A stretch of DNA of 64,000 nucleotides from Rhizobium sp. Root1203 (lineage in GTDB: Bacteria > Pseudomonadota > Alphaproteobacteria > Rhizobiales > Rhizobiaceae). How positions within the stretch are numbered: the stretch's first letter is position 1; the number at the start of each line of letters is the position of its first letter. A program made the position numbers and the translations under genes. Below, piece by piece: positions 8,987 to 17,771 of this stretch. The notes under the pieces are model-generated. The model did no database searches. It was not told where the DNA came from and worked only from the letters and a program-made list of their open reading frames with translations. The DNA lies in NCBI RefSeq assembly GCF_001424945.1, contig NZ_LMCW01000007.1:62001-126000 (forward strand). Direction: 5' to 3'.

Positions 8987-9211
8987 ATGAATCCTACCAT
9001 TTTGGTGGTGGCACTGCCGCTGATTTCCGGCGGTTGCGCATCCACGCTACCTCCTGACGTTCCGACGCCGGACGTCCTCCTCCTGTCTGACGCGCCGCCC
9101 ATCAACTATCGCACGCCAGTCACCGGATATGTCGATCGCCGGCCGGTCGATCCCAAGCCGTGGAAAAAGCAAAACGATTTGCAGGCTCCGCCCAAGGGAG
9201 ATGCATCATGA
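8987..9211 (+). CDS. Small lipoprotein of copper operon
   Basis: A 74-residue protein with a short signal sequence and the lipobox ISGGC (Cys17), so the mature form would be about 58 residues and Pro-rich. Its stop codon overlaps the start of the TolC-like gene (ATGA at 9208), which indicates translational coupling. The function is unknown; it may accompany the TolC-like outer-membrane factor. Confidence 0.7.
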   Translation: MNPTILVVALPLISGGCASTLPPDVPTPDVLLLSDAPPINYRTPVTGYVDRRPVDPKPWKKQNDLQAPPKGDAS

Positions 9212-10665
9212 CAATCAAGCTCAAGACGGCCGTTCTCCTGCTTCTGCCGATCGGTCTCGGCGGATGTGTTTCTACGGAATATGCAAGGCGTGATGCCGGT
9301 TTCGCGACGGTCTCCGACACAGTCGCGGTCGCAGCGACCAAGCAGACCGTGTGGATCCAGAATAAGCAGCAGGCGCAGGCCATCTCGGACAAGGTGAAGG
9401 ACCTCGTCGCCCGGAAGCCGCTGGACGTGGACACTGCCGTTCAGGTGGCCCTCCTGAACAATCGAGGACTTCAGGCCGCATACGCGTACCTCGGCGACGG
9501 CGCCGCAGACGCATGGCAGTCGACGATGCTGATCAACCCAACAGTCGCGCTCGGGCTCACCGGCATCGGCACGCCGGAACTGGAGGCGTGGCGAGCTTTT
9601 GAAGGTATGGTTGCGACAAATATTCTGGCGCTGGCGACGCGCAAGAAAAACATCGAGATCGCTGACGACAGATTCCGGCAGGCGCAGCTCGGCGCTGCAG
9701 TCGCCACCTTGACGCTGGCTGCCGACACACGCCGTGCATGGATCAATGCTGTTTCTGCATTGGAGAGTGTCGGGCAGCTGCAACGCGCCCAGGCTGCGGC
9801 GGACGCTGCATCCGAACTCGCCTCCAAGCTCGGCGAAACCGGCGCGATGGGCAAGGCCTCACAGGCTCGCGAACACGTCTTCTCTGCCGAACTTGCGGCT
9901 CAGTCGGCGCGGGCTCGCCTTGCCGCCCGGCTGGCGAAGGAAGAACTCACTCGCCTTATGGGACTTTGGGGCACCTCGGCGGACTACCAGATACAAAACA
10001 GCCTCGCGCCTCTCCCCAAGGCGCTGGCGAAGCGGGACACCATCGAGGCCGAGGCGTTGCAAAAGCGCGTCGATCTAGGGGTAAGCAAGCTCGAACTCGC
10101 TGCGACCGCCAAGGCCTATGGCCTGACGGACGCGACCAGATACGTGACAGACTTCGAAATCCTCACCGGTTTCGAAACCGAACGAGAGATCGAGGACGAG
10201 GAGAAGAAGGTCGGCACCAAGGGCCAGGTCGAACTCGAATTCGTCATTCCGATTTTCGACTCGGGGAAGGCCCGGCTGCGAAAAGCCGAACTCGGCTATA
10301 TGCGTGCGGCCAACCAGCTCGCGGAGAAGGCCGTCAACGTTCGGTCCGAGGCCCGATCGGCATACGAAGCCTATCGCTCCAACTACGAGATCGCCAAGCA
10401 TTACCGCAACAGCGTCCTACCGTTGAGAACCAAGATCGAGGAAGAGTCGCTGCTGTCCTACAACGGGATGATCACGAACACGTTCGAGCTGCTCTCCGAC
10501 ACCCGAGACAAGATCAACTCCACCCTGCTCTCCGTCAACGCAAAGCGGGACTTCTGGCTGGCTGAGGCCAACCTCCTGCCGGCGATCTATGGCGGTGGGG
10601 CCGGCGAAGCTGCCGGACCAGCCGAGGCCGCCTCGGCTTCGGAAAGCGGCAGCACAGGACATTAA
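9208..10665 (+). CDS. TolC/CusC-type outer membrane factor lipoprotein
   Basis: The 485-residue protein begins at the ATG at 9208, overlapping the preceding stop codon. A lipobox (LGGC) predicts lipidation, as in CusC/OprM-type outer-membrane factors. The body shows two long coiled-coil helical repeats (AADAASELASKLGETGAMGK and RLAARLAKEELTRLMGLWG; later RKAELGYMRAANQLAEKAVN), as expected for the TolC alpha-barrel. Such proteins form the outer-membrane exit of tripartite efflux pumps. No CusA/CusB-type RND pump or adaptor is encoded in this window, so its partner lies elsewhere or it works differently. Confidence 0.85.
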   Translation: MTIKLKTAVLLLLPIGLGGCVSTEYARRDAGFATVSDTVAVAATKQTVWIQNKQQAQAISDKVKDLVARKPLDVDTAVQVALLNNRGLQAAYAYLGDGAADAWQSTMLINPTVALGLTGIGTPELEAWRAFEGMVATNILALATRKKNIEIADDRFRQAQLGAAVATLTLAADTRRAWINAVSALESVGQLQRAQAAADAASELASKLGETGAMGKASQAREHVFSAELAAQSARARLAARLAKEELTRLMGLWGTSADYQIQNSLAPLPKALAKRDTIEAEALQKRVDLGVSKLELAATAKAYGLTDATRYVTDFEILTGFETEREIEDEEKKVGTKGQVELEFVIPIFDSGKARLRKAELGYMRAANQLAEKAVNVRSEARSAYEAYRSNYEIAKHYRNSVLPLRTKIEEESLLSYNGMITNTFELLSDTRDKINSTLLSVNAKRDFWLAEANLLPAIYGGGAGEAAGPAEAASASESGSTGH

Positions 10666-10675
10666 GGATCACGAC

Positions 10676-12022
10676 ATGTTCAACAGAAGACAAATCATCG
10701 GGGCCAGCGCTGCTCTGCTTTCGACGGCTGCCTGGACAAAGACATCAGCGATGGGACTGCCCGACGCCCCGACCATGGACTCGGCCGACATGCAGCCGCC
10801 AATCCGGCCGACCTCGGGTCCTGACTATCAGCCGGTCGTCACCTTGAACGGCTGGACCCTTCCGCATCGAATGAACAATGGAGTCAAGGAGTTTCACCTT
10901 GTCGCCGAGCCGGTCGAACGCGAAATGGCCGAGGGCATGACGGCCTATCTCTGGGGCTACAACGGACAATCACCGGGTCCGACCATCGAAGCCGTCGAAG
11001 GCGATCGCGTTCGCATTTTCGTGACGAACAAATTGCCGGAACACACGACCATACACTGGCACGGGATGATCCTTCCGTCAGGCATGGATGGCGTGGGCGG
11101 GTTGTCGCAGCCACATATCCCGGCCGGCAAGACATTCGTCTACGAGTTCGATCTCGTGAAGTCCGGCACCTTCATGTATCACCCGCATTCGGACGAAATG
11201 GTCCAGATGGCGATGGGTATGATGGGGTTCTTCGTGATCCATCCCAAAGATCGCACGTTCATGCCAGTCGACCGAGATTTCGTGTTCCTCCTCAACTCCT
11301 ACGATATCGACCCCGGCTCCTATGTGCCGCGGATCATGGAGATGACCGACTTCAACATGTGGTGCTGGAACAGCCGGGTCTTCCCGGGCATCAGCCCGCT
11401 GGTCGTCTCCAAGAATGACCGCGTCCGCGTCCGCGTCGGCAACCTCACCATGACGAACCATCCGATCCACATGCACGGCTACGACTTCGAGGTGACCTGC
11501 ACGGACGGGGGATGGGTTCGCCCGGAAGCGCGGTGGCCGGAGGTCAGCATCGACATCCCCGTCGGAGCGATGCGCGCCTACGAGTTCGACGCCAAGTATC
11601 CGGGCGACTGGGCCATTCATTGCCACAAGTCGCACCACACCATGAATGCGATGGGTCACGACATCCCGACCTTCATCGGCACGGACAAATCCGCGGTCGC
11701 CGAGAAGATCAGGAAGCTTCAACCTGAATACATGCCCATGGGGACAAAGGGCATGGCCGATATGGGCGAAATGGAAATGCCCATTCCCGAGAACACCGTG
11801 CCCATGATGACCGGTTGGGGCCCACACGGCCCCATCGAAATGGGAGGCATGTTCTCCGTCGTCAAAATCCGGGATGGCATCTCGGCGGACGATTACTCCG
11901 ATCCGGGCTGGTACGAAAACCCGCCCGGTACCCAGGCATGGGAGTGGACTGGCGAACTGCCAGACGCAACCATGGCGAAAGACGCCAAGACCCGAATTAC
12001 GCCGAAGCCACCGAAGGGCTGA
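10676..12022 (+). CDS. Tat-exported multicopper oxidase
   Basis: The 448-residue precursor starts at the ATG at 10676 with a twin-arginine signal (NRRQIIGASAALLSTAAW). Copper-ligand motifs appear in the expected order: HWHG, HPH, HPIHMHG and HCHKSHHTMNAM, giving the trinuclear centre and the type 1 site. The C-terminal part is Met-rich (MPMGTKGMADMGEMEMP), as in copper-resistance oxidases, where such segments bind Cu(I). It should oxidise Cu(I) to less toxic Cu(II) in the periplasm. It lies 10 bp after the TolC-like gene and upstream of two more copper proteins, consistent with one operon. Confidence 0.93.
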   Translation: MFNRRQIIGASAALLSTAAWTKTSAMGLPDAPTMDSADMQPPIRPTSGPDYQPVVTLNGWTLPHRMNNGVKEFHLVAEPVEREMAEGMTAYLWGYNGQSPGPTIEAVEGDRVRIFVTNKLPEHTTIHWHGMILPSGMDGVGGLSQPHIPAGKTFVYEFDLVKSGTFMYHPHSDEMVQMAMGMMGFFVIHPKDRTFMPVDRDFVFLLNSYDIDPGSYVPRIMEMTDFNMWCWNSRVFPGISPLVVSKNDRVRVRVGNLTMTNHPIHMHGYDFEVTCTDGGWVRPEARWPEVSIDIPVGAMRAYEFDAKYPGDWAIHCHKSHHTMNAMGHDIPTFIGTDKSAVAEKIRKLQPEYMPMGTKGMADMGEMEMPIPENTVPMMTGWGPHGPIEMGGMFSVVKIRDGISADDYSDPGWYENPPGTQAWEWTGELPDATMAKDAKTRITPKPPKG

Positions 12023-12057
12023 GCGTTACAATCTCCCAACTGAACAAGGACATCACT

Positions 12058-12537
12058 ATGAAGACATATGCATTCGCGCTCGTGCTTGCAGCACTTGCCG
12101 GTCCCGCGCTCGCCTCGGGCACACATTCTGGCGGCCACGCTGAAAAGATGGCGATCGGCGAGCCCGGCGACAAAGCCAAGGTTACCCAGACCATCCGCGT
12201 CATGATGAAAGAGACAGACGACGGCAAGATGCTTTTTACACCTGACGTTATCAAGGTTCGTCGCGACCAGACCGTCAAGATCTCGATCAAGAACGTCGGC
12301 ACCGTCGATCACGAGTTCGTCCTGGATCAGGAAGACAAGATCATGGAACACAAGGCGGTCATGGAAAAAAACCCGGAAATGGAACATGCCGACCCCAATT
12401 CGATCCGGCTCGCACCCGGTGAATCCGGCGATATCGTGTGGAAGTTCACCACCGGCGGCGAGTTCAAGTTCGCGTGCCTCGTCCCCGGTCATTTTGAAGC
12501 CGGCATGCATGGCGACGTCACTGTCGCTGGACAGTAA
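12058..12537 (+). CDS. Periplasmic cupredoxin-domain protein
   Basis: A 159-residue precursor with a signal peptide ending at ALASG. The mature protein has a cupredoxin fold with type 1 copper ligands: His in VDHEFVL and C-x4-H-x4-M in ACLVPGHFEAGM. The segment in between is rich in Met, His and Glu (KIMEHKAVMEKNPEMEHA), which may bind additional copper. The gene is in the copper operon, 35 bp after the oxidase gene. It may exchange copper or electrons with that oxidase. Confidence 0.88.
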   Translation: MKTYAFALVLAALAGPALASGTHSGGHAEKMAIGEPGDKAKVTQTIRVMMKETDDGKMLFTPDVIKVRRDQTVKISIKNVGTVDHEFVLDQEDKIMEHKAVMEKNPEMEHADPNSIRLAPGESGDIVWKFTTGGEFKFACLVPGHFEAGMHGDVTVAGQ

Positions 12538-12558
12538 CCACTAGGAAGGAATGCACAG

Positions 12559-12843
12559 ATGAAAACCGCAATGACGATTACCGTTTCCGTCATGCTCTCC
12601 CTTGGTACGGCACTCGGTGCATTTGCTCAGGAGTTCACCAAGGGCGTGGTCAACAAGGTCGACGCGAAGGCGAAGAAAGTCACCATCAAGCATGAAGATC
12701 TGAAAAACCTGGACATGCCCGGCATGACGATGGTTTTCCGAGTGGACGACCCGGCCGTGTTCGACAAGCTGAAAGAGGGCTCGAACGTCGAGTTCGTCGC
12801 AGAGCGCGTCAATGGCAAACTCGTCGTAACGCAGGTGAAGTAA
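12559..12843 (+). CDS. CusF-like periplasmic copper-binding protein
   Basis: A 94-residue precursor with a signal peptide ending at AFAQ. The mature domain matches CusF: His45, Met56 and Met58 align with the Cu(I)/Ag(I) ligands His36, Met47 and Met49 of E. coli CusF with identical spacing. The tryptophan that caps the metal in E. coli (Trp44) is replaced by Met53 here. CusF proteins chaperone metal to CusCBA pumps. As the last gene of the operon it is followed by two hairpins. Confidence 0.9.
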   Translation: MKTAMTITVSVMLSLGTALGAFAQEFTKGVVNKVDAKAKKVTIKHEDLKNLDMPGMTMVFRVDDPAVFDKLKEGSNVEFVAERVNGKLVVTQVK

Positions 12844-12848
12844 GCGCC

Positions 12849-12903
12849 TTGCCCGGGCTTCCCTGGGGGTCCGGGCAATCCACCTGACGGCGCTGACCGT
12901 CAG
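12849..12903 (+). terminator. Tandem hairpins ending the copper operon
   Basis: TTGCCCGG (12849-12856) pairs with CCGGGCAA (12871-12878). A second hairpin, CTGACGG (12884-12890) with CCGTCAG (12897-12903) and a 6-base loop, is followed by TTT. They lie just after the CusF-like stop codon and are likely the transcription terminator. Confidence 0.65.
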
Positions 12904-13153
12904 TTTCCGCCTTCGCTGGCGGTCTATCTGCTGGCCCGAGATCACGACCATGCGCGCCGGCAAGCGATAAGGGGCGAGCAAAGGCGCATGAACCTGTCCC
13001 GGTTCTTCTCGCCAACAGTAGTTTCCGACCTCCAGGATGCGAGCGCGAACCTGGACCTCGAACGCCGGAACGCCGCAGTGATGTTCATCGATATCAGAAG
13101 ACAGAAATTTGCCAAACTGAGCGTCTTGGAATTCTCTGCCGGCCCAGTATTGC

Positions 13154-14482
13154 TCATTTTGAAAAGAAGCGGTTCGTGGGACGCGGAAGCCCCAGATGCT
13201 CGCGCAGGGTCGAGCCCGAATATTCCGTTCGGAAAAGACCGCGGCGCTGCAGCTCTGGCACTAGACGATCAACGACGTCGTCAAGGCCTTGAGGCAAATA
13301 GGGAAACACGACGTTGAAGCCGTCCGACCCATCCGTCATAAGCCATTCTGCCATTTCGTCGGCGATGCTCTCGGCGGTCCCGACAAACGCCAGGCCCGAA
13401 TAGCCACCATAGCGTTGAGCAAGTTGGCGCACGGTCAGACCTTCGTCGCGGGCAAGTTTCAGAACTTGTGACCGTCCGGTTTTGCTTGCGTTTGTTTCTG
13501 GGATTTCAGGAAGCGGGCCATCTGGATCGAAGGCCGAAACGTCGTGGCCAAGAGCGATCGAAAGCGATGCGACGCCACTCTCATAATAGACGAGGCTGTC
13601 AAGTTTAGCGCGCTTGGCGACGGCTTCCTGAACTGTGTCGCCGATGACGACGAAAGCGGCAGGCAGTATTTTCAAATGGGCAGGATCGCGGCCAATTGCC
13701 CCCATACGAACCTTGATGTCGCCATATAGCGCCCTGCCCGCGGCGAGGTCTCGCGGCGAACAGAAGACCACTTCCGCCGTCTCCGCCGCGAGTTGACGTC
13801 CGGGTTCGGATTGGCCGGCCTGAACAATGACAGGCCAGCCCTGCGGGGGCCGTGCGATGTTTAGGGGACCGCGCACGCTCAGTTCATCGCCTTTGTGGTC
13901 GAGCACATGCATTTTTGATGGATCAAAGAACAGGCCGCTCTCGACGTCGCGCACGAACGCATCATCGGCGAAGCTATCCCAAAGACCGGTTACCACATCA
14001 TAGAATTCGCGGGCGCGATGATAGCGTTCGCCATGCTCAACATGCGCTTCCAGGCCGAAGTTCAGCGCCGCGTCCGGATTTGCAGTGGTGACGATGTTCC
14101 ATCCGGCCCGGCCTCCGCTGATATGATCCAGGGAAGCGAAGCGGCGCGCAACATGATAGGGCTCATCGAAGGTGGTGGACGCCGTTGCCACGAGACCGAT
14201 ACGGCTCGTCACGGAGGCGAGCGCCGAAAGCAGCGTAAAGGGCTCGAAAGATGTCACAGTGTGACTACGCTTGAGAGCTTCGACGGGCATGTTGAGGACG
14301 GCGAGATGGTCCGCCATGAAGAAGGCATCAAACTTTGCAGCTTCTAGCCGCTCGGCAAACGCCCTCAGATGCTTAAAATTGAAATTGGCATCCGGATAGG
14401 AACCTGGATAGCGCCAGGCGCCTGTGTGGAGACTGACGGGCCGCATGAACGCGCCGAGATGCATTCGCCTTTGTGTCGTCAT
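13154..14482 (-). CDS. LLM-class flavin-dependent monooxygenase, NtaA/SnaA/DszA family
   Basis: A 442-residue enzyme (ATG at 14482; an in-frame GTG at 14491 is less likely). It has the luciferase-like fold of the NtaA/SnaA/DszA group, FMNH2-dependent monooxygenases acting on nitrilotriacetate, sulfones and similar compounds. Typical segments are FDAFFMADHLA, GLVATASTTFDEPYHVARRF, SGGRAGWNIVTT and the C-terminal TLREHLGL. It needs reduced flavin from a separate reductase. It is isolated between the copper operon and an IS remnant, unlike its relatives at 24409, 31298 and 34238. The 310 bp between 12844 and 13153 hold only the terminator hairpins. Confidence 0.9.
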   Translation of the reverse strand: MTTQRRMHLGAFMRPVSLHTGAWRYPGSYPDANFNFKHLRAFAERLEAAKFDAFFMADHLAVLNMPVEALKRSHTVTSFEPFTLLSALASVTSRIGLVATASTTFDEPYHVARRFASLDHISGGRAGWNIVTTANPDAALNFGLEAHVEHGERYHRAREFYDVVTGLWDSFADDAFVRDVESGLFFDPSKMHVLDHKGDELSVRGPLNIARPPQGWPVIVQAGQSEPGRQLAAETAEVVFCSPRDLAAGRALYGDIKVRMGAIGRDPAHLKILPAAFVVIGDTVQEAVAKRAKLDSLVYYESGVASLSIALGHDVSAFDPDGPLPEIPETNASKTGRSQVLKLARDEGLTVRQLAQRYGGYSGLAFVGTAESIADEMAEWLMTDGSDGFNVVFPYLPQGLDDVVDRLVPELQRRGLFRTEYSGSTLREHLGLPRPTNRFFSK

Positions 14483-14600
14483 GAAAATCACACTCGCTGA
14501 GTAAGGCTATATCTGCTGTTGCCGCCGCGTCGGGATAAACTTAGGACAACTGCGATTTTTTTGAGAGACTGATTCTTCAATTGGCCGAGGACAGGAAAAG

Positions 14601-14876
14601 ATGACAGCAATAACAGCATGTTTCGTCGGCATCGACATCTCCAAAAACAACGCTCGATCTGGCCCTTTTGACGAGGGGTACAGTCTTGCAACTCGGCAAC
14701 GTACCGCCAACCGAAGCTGCAGAGCACCAATACACCGTGCTGGACGAACCAGTCATGTCCGCATAACCTAGACGAAGCGGCCTCAATGCGCTGGTAGAAT
14801 CCAAAAAGCCAGCCAAGTCATCATCACCGCCGTCGTGCGAAAACGCATCATTCTCGCAAACGCTCTCATTAGGTAG
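14601..14876 (+). pseudogene. Remnant of an IS110-family transposase
   Basis: An ATG at 14601 begins a peptide with the IS110 N-terminal signature FVGIDISK. After a frameshift it continues as TTLDLALLTRGTVLQLGNV. About 80 bp before the end, another frame gives ALVESKKPAK and then VIITAVVRKRIILANALIR followed by TAG at 14874, which matches the usual C-terminus of IS110 transposases. The central part, including most of the DEDD catalytic domain, is missing. It is a heavily deleted, frameshifted fossil with no coding capacity. Confidence 0.8.
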
Positions 14877-14971
14877 ACAGTGGAAAGAAAAATTGCCTTG
14901 ATAACAACGGCTACTCTAAGCGCCGGCTCCCATAGGGGAGGAACCTGACGGATGAACCGGGAAGTCAATAG

Positions 14972-15262
14972 ATGATTCAGAAAATAGCAGCGGCGGTCTT
15001 GACGGCAGTGCTTGTCGCAAACTGCACAACCGTCTCTGGTTCCTATCCGTCGGAAGGTTACGCGCCCATTCCCGGCAGCATCACCTACGGCGGCCAGCCT
15101 CGGACGAAGCTCACGAGGTCGCCCATCGGCTCATCGTTCCCCCATACGTTCATTGATCAGAGGGGGCGAGAAGTCGAGGAGATCTATATCATCCAACCGG
15201 ATCGGACTCTGCTTATCGCACAGCGACACTATCGGCCATTTTTGGCCTGGAGCAGGGATTGA
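14972..15262 (+). CDS. Small lipoprotein, hypothetical
   Basis: A 96-residue protein with a signal sequence and lipobox-like LVANC (Cys18), followed by a Ser/Gly/Pro-rich linker and a short C-terminal domain ending RHYRPFLAWSRD. It is probably anchored in the inner or outer membrane. No family is recognised, and neighbours give no functional hint. Confidence 0.6.
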   Translation: MIQKIAAAVLTAVLVANCTTVSGSYPSEGYAPIPGSITYGGQPRTKLTRSPIGSSFPHTFIDQRGREVEEIYIIQPDRTLLIAQRHYRPFLAWSRD

Positions 15263-15496
15263 AGGGCGATGGCGCCCCAGAGTTGATAACCCATACCAGT
15301 AGCTCTCCCCATAGATGTGCTTTTGCCTGCGGCGTCCCCATGATTTACTCAACCAATTGACGCGCCACGATGCCTGGACGTTCGGTTGGGAAGCGGAACA
15401 CGCTGGACGCGAAGGCAGGATCGCGCAGCATTTCCGCAATCTTGTTCACTCCCCCCACAGTTCGCCCCGGCCCGAAATCCCCGCGCCTGATAGACC

Positions 15497-15676
15497 CTAG
15501 TGAATGACCGCTGAGGCGTGCTCGCCCTTGGCTGCTGGCGCTTTGTGCGATTCCGTCACCGACCACGCCGTCACTGCAACCGCGGCAACTGCGACGTACA
15601 TGAAGGCTCCCTTGAACGGACGAGCAGTCGAAACACAATCCCTTGTCGCTTCCAACGAGTTCGAATTCTTTGTCAT
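15497..15676 (-). CDS. Small single-pass membrane protein, hypothetical
   Basis: A 59-residue reading frame starting at the ATG at 15676, preceded by GAAGGAA at a proper distance. It has one hydrophobic segment (FMYVAVAAVAVTAWSV, about residues 25-40) and a short polar tail. A longer upstream extension of the frame lacks a good start. Function unknown; the ribosome-binding site and membrane segment are the support. Confidence 0.5.
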   Translation of the reverse strand: MTKNSNSLEATRDCVSTARPFKGAFMYVAVAAVAVTAWSVTESHKAPAAKGEHASAVIH

Positions 15677-15780
15677 CGTATTCCTTCGTTTCTGCCGGCG
15701 ACGATATAGACGATTAGCGACAACTAAAGAACAGCGGGAAACGAGCACCTGCCCTGCGGCGTGCGAATACCGCCGACATC

Positions 15781-15978
15781 TTAGCGCTCCGGACTTGGAA
15801 CCCACCCGCGCGTTAGACCCCTACTCATGCATTTCTGGACCGTGTCGAGTTGATCTCTGAGGTGTCTGAAGTCTTCGATCAACGTGGAAATCGTCGCCCT
15901 CATGTCGCCTGGATGCCAAGCGATCGCTTGTTCCACGGCATCATATTGGGTGTCTGGCACTTTCTCGGCAGCTGTCAT
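15781..15978 (-). CDS. Hypothetical small protein
   Basis: A 65-residue frame starting at the ATG at 15978 with GGAAAGG about ten bases upstream. The sequence is helical (RATISTLIEDFRHLRDQLDT) and soluble. It lies upstream of the small membrane protein on the same strand, so the two could be co-transcribed. No family recognised. Confidence 0.45.
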   Translation of the reverse strand: MTAAEKVPDTQYDAVEQAIAWHPGDMRATISTLIEDFRHLRDQLDTVQKCMSRGLTRGWVPSPER

Positions 15979-16420
15979 CGCTTTTGCCCTTTCCGGTTTC
16001 TGGCGTAGACAGGATCAGTCGCCGCGCTTCGCGCTCAACATTGACGACTCGCCCCAAACTGAACGGAGCTTGTGAATGGTGACAGAGCCTTCCGATTCCT
16101 TCAATCGAAGACACAGTGAATTTAATCTGAGCCGCCGCTCGATGACGTCGAAGCGTCTAGTCGATGACTGGAGCGGGAGAATGGCCACACCCGATGCTCG
16201 CGATTCAAGAAAGGGATCGCCACGTCGATTCATCAAGCTTCGCATTACTGATGCCACCTCGCGAAAAGACAAAGAGTACAGACATCAACGCTAGCGAGCT
16301 CTCCATTGAAAAAATTACTGGGCTGGACCGTTCCATTCAAATGTGACCTCGACGCACCTCCGTCGGAGTTCTAAAAAATGGAGGAGAAACGGGGCCAACC
16401 GAGCCCTTTGGGAGAGTTTC
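15979..16420. other. Intergenic region with one weak reading frame
   Basis: No clear gene is present. A basic 72-codon frame at 16076-16294 (+) has GGAG upstream but no recognisable domain, so I leave it uncalled. The promoter of the MFS gene should lie in the right half. Confidence 0.4.
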
Positions 16421-17653
16421 ATGGCTGCATCAGTTTCGGACGCGACGTCTTCGGCCGATACGTCGAGCATCGCTCGGCCTCGAGCCCACCTGTTGGTCTT
16501 GCTCGCATTGGGCCTATCGCATCTCTGCAACGACACGATCCAATCCCTCATTCCGGCAGTCTATCCGATTTTGAAGAGCGAATTCGCCCTCGACTTCGTC
16601 CAGATCGGCGTCATAACCCTTGTTTTCCAGATCGCAGGCGCTCTGCTGCAGCCCGCGATCGGCCTCTACACAGACCGCCATCCGTTGCCCTACTCGGCGG
16701 TGTTCGGGATGATGTTCACGCTCGCTGGCCTCATCAGCCTTGCCTACGCTTCCTCTTACATCCTCGTTCTAATTTCCGTGACCTTGGTCGGTATAGGTTC
16801 ATCCATTTTTCATCCTGAAGCGACACGGGCAGCGCGATACGCGTCCGGCGGCAGGCAGGGATTGGCTCAGGGCATTTTCCAAGTCGGTGGACAGGTAGGC
16901 GGCGCGCTCGGACCGCTTTGTGCTGCGGTTTTCATCGTTTCGAATGGTCGGCACAGTCTGGTGTTCTTCACGGCGATGATCGCTCTGGCGATGTTTCTGC
17001 TCACCTGGAGCGCTCGCCAATACTGGTCGATCCAGTCACAATTCGACGCCGCGTTTCGTAGTAGGAGCGCGAAAAACGCTCGCCCGGATCACTCGCGCCG
17101 TACCGTCATCATCGGCCTAGTGGTTCTGACGCTGCTCATGGCGTCCAAGCTGACGTACCTTGAGAGCTTCCGCTCATTCTACACATTCTACTTGATGGAT
17201 CGCTTCGGCGTTTCAGTGCCAACGTCGCAGCTGATGTTGTTCGTGTTTTTCATCTCGTCCGCAGCAGGCGTGCTGCTTGGCGGTGTCGTGGGGGACAGAA
17301 TCGGCAGGTACCGGATCATCTGGATTTCCATCTTGGGGCCCCTGCCCCTCACCATGCTCTTGCCCTACGCAGACCTCTTCTGGACAGGGGTGTTGACGGT
17401 TGGTATCAACCTGATCATGGCAAGCGCATTCGCCTCCATCATGATCTACGCGATGGACCTCGTACCCAAAAGGATCGGCCTTATTGGCGGCATGTTCTAT
17501 GGGCTCAACTTCGCGATCGGTGGGATTGCGGCAGCGTTTCTCGGCGGCCTTACCGACGCAATCGGGATAGAGGGCGTCTACCAGATATGCTCGTTCATAC
17601 CGATTGCTGGCTTTCTGGCGGTGTTCTTGCCTCGTTTGGAAGGCAGACGATAG
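16421..17653 (+). CDS. fsr: MFS transporter of the fosmidomycin-resistance (Fsr) type
   Basis: A 410-residue protein starting at the ATG at 16421 behind GGGAGAG. It has about 12 hydrophobic segments and the Fsr-type central motif GIGSSIFHPEATRAARYASG followed by GLAQGIFQVGGQVGGALGPL, close to the E. coli fosmidomycin resistance protein. Fsr-type transporters export fosmidomycin and possibly other phosphonate or aromatic compounds across the inner membrane by proton antiport. No regulator is adjacent. The next gene runs the same way but is functionally unrelated. Confidence 0.85.
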   Translation: MAASVSDATSSADTSSIARPRAHLLVLLALGLSHLCNDTIQSLIPAVYPILKSEFALDFVQIGVITLVFQIAGALLQPAIGLYTDRHPLPYSAVFGMMFTLAGLISLAYASSYILVLISVTLVGIGSSIFHPEATRAARYASGGRQGLAQGIFQVGGQVGGALGPLCAAVFIVSNGRHSLVFFTAMIALAMFLLTWSARQYWSIQSQFDAAFRSRSAKNARPDHSRRTVIIGLVVLTLLMASKLTYLESFRSFYTFYLMDRFGVSVPTSQLMLFVFFISSAAGVLLGGVVGDRIGRYRIIWISILGPLPLTMLLPYADLFWTGVLTVGINLIMASAFASIMIYAMDLVPKRIGLIGGMFYGLNFAIGGIAAAFLGGLTDAIGIEGVYQICSFIPIAGFLAVFLPRLEGRR

Positions 17654-17771
17654 AGCCTGGCGGTGGCGGAGCGGATGGCTTGTGCCCGGAGGTTTGGATG
17701 TCAGGGACGTGAACTGCTCGTTCATGTAGGCTTCATCGCGCAATTGCTACTTGGGTGCGTCATCAACAGCA

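Noticed and set aside
12988..13317. 109-codon plus-strand frame after the copper operon
   Set aside because: About half overlaps the antisense LLM gene; no ribosome-binding site of note and no domain.
16076..16294. 72-codon small frame with a GGAG site
   Set aside because: Strongly basic, low-complexity-looking sequence with no homologous pattern; too weak to call.
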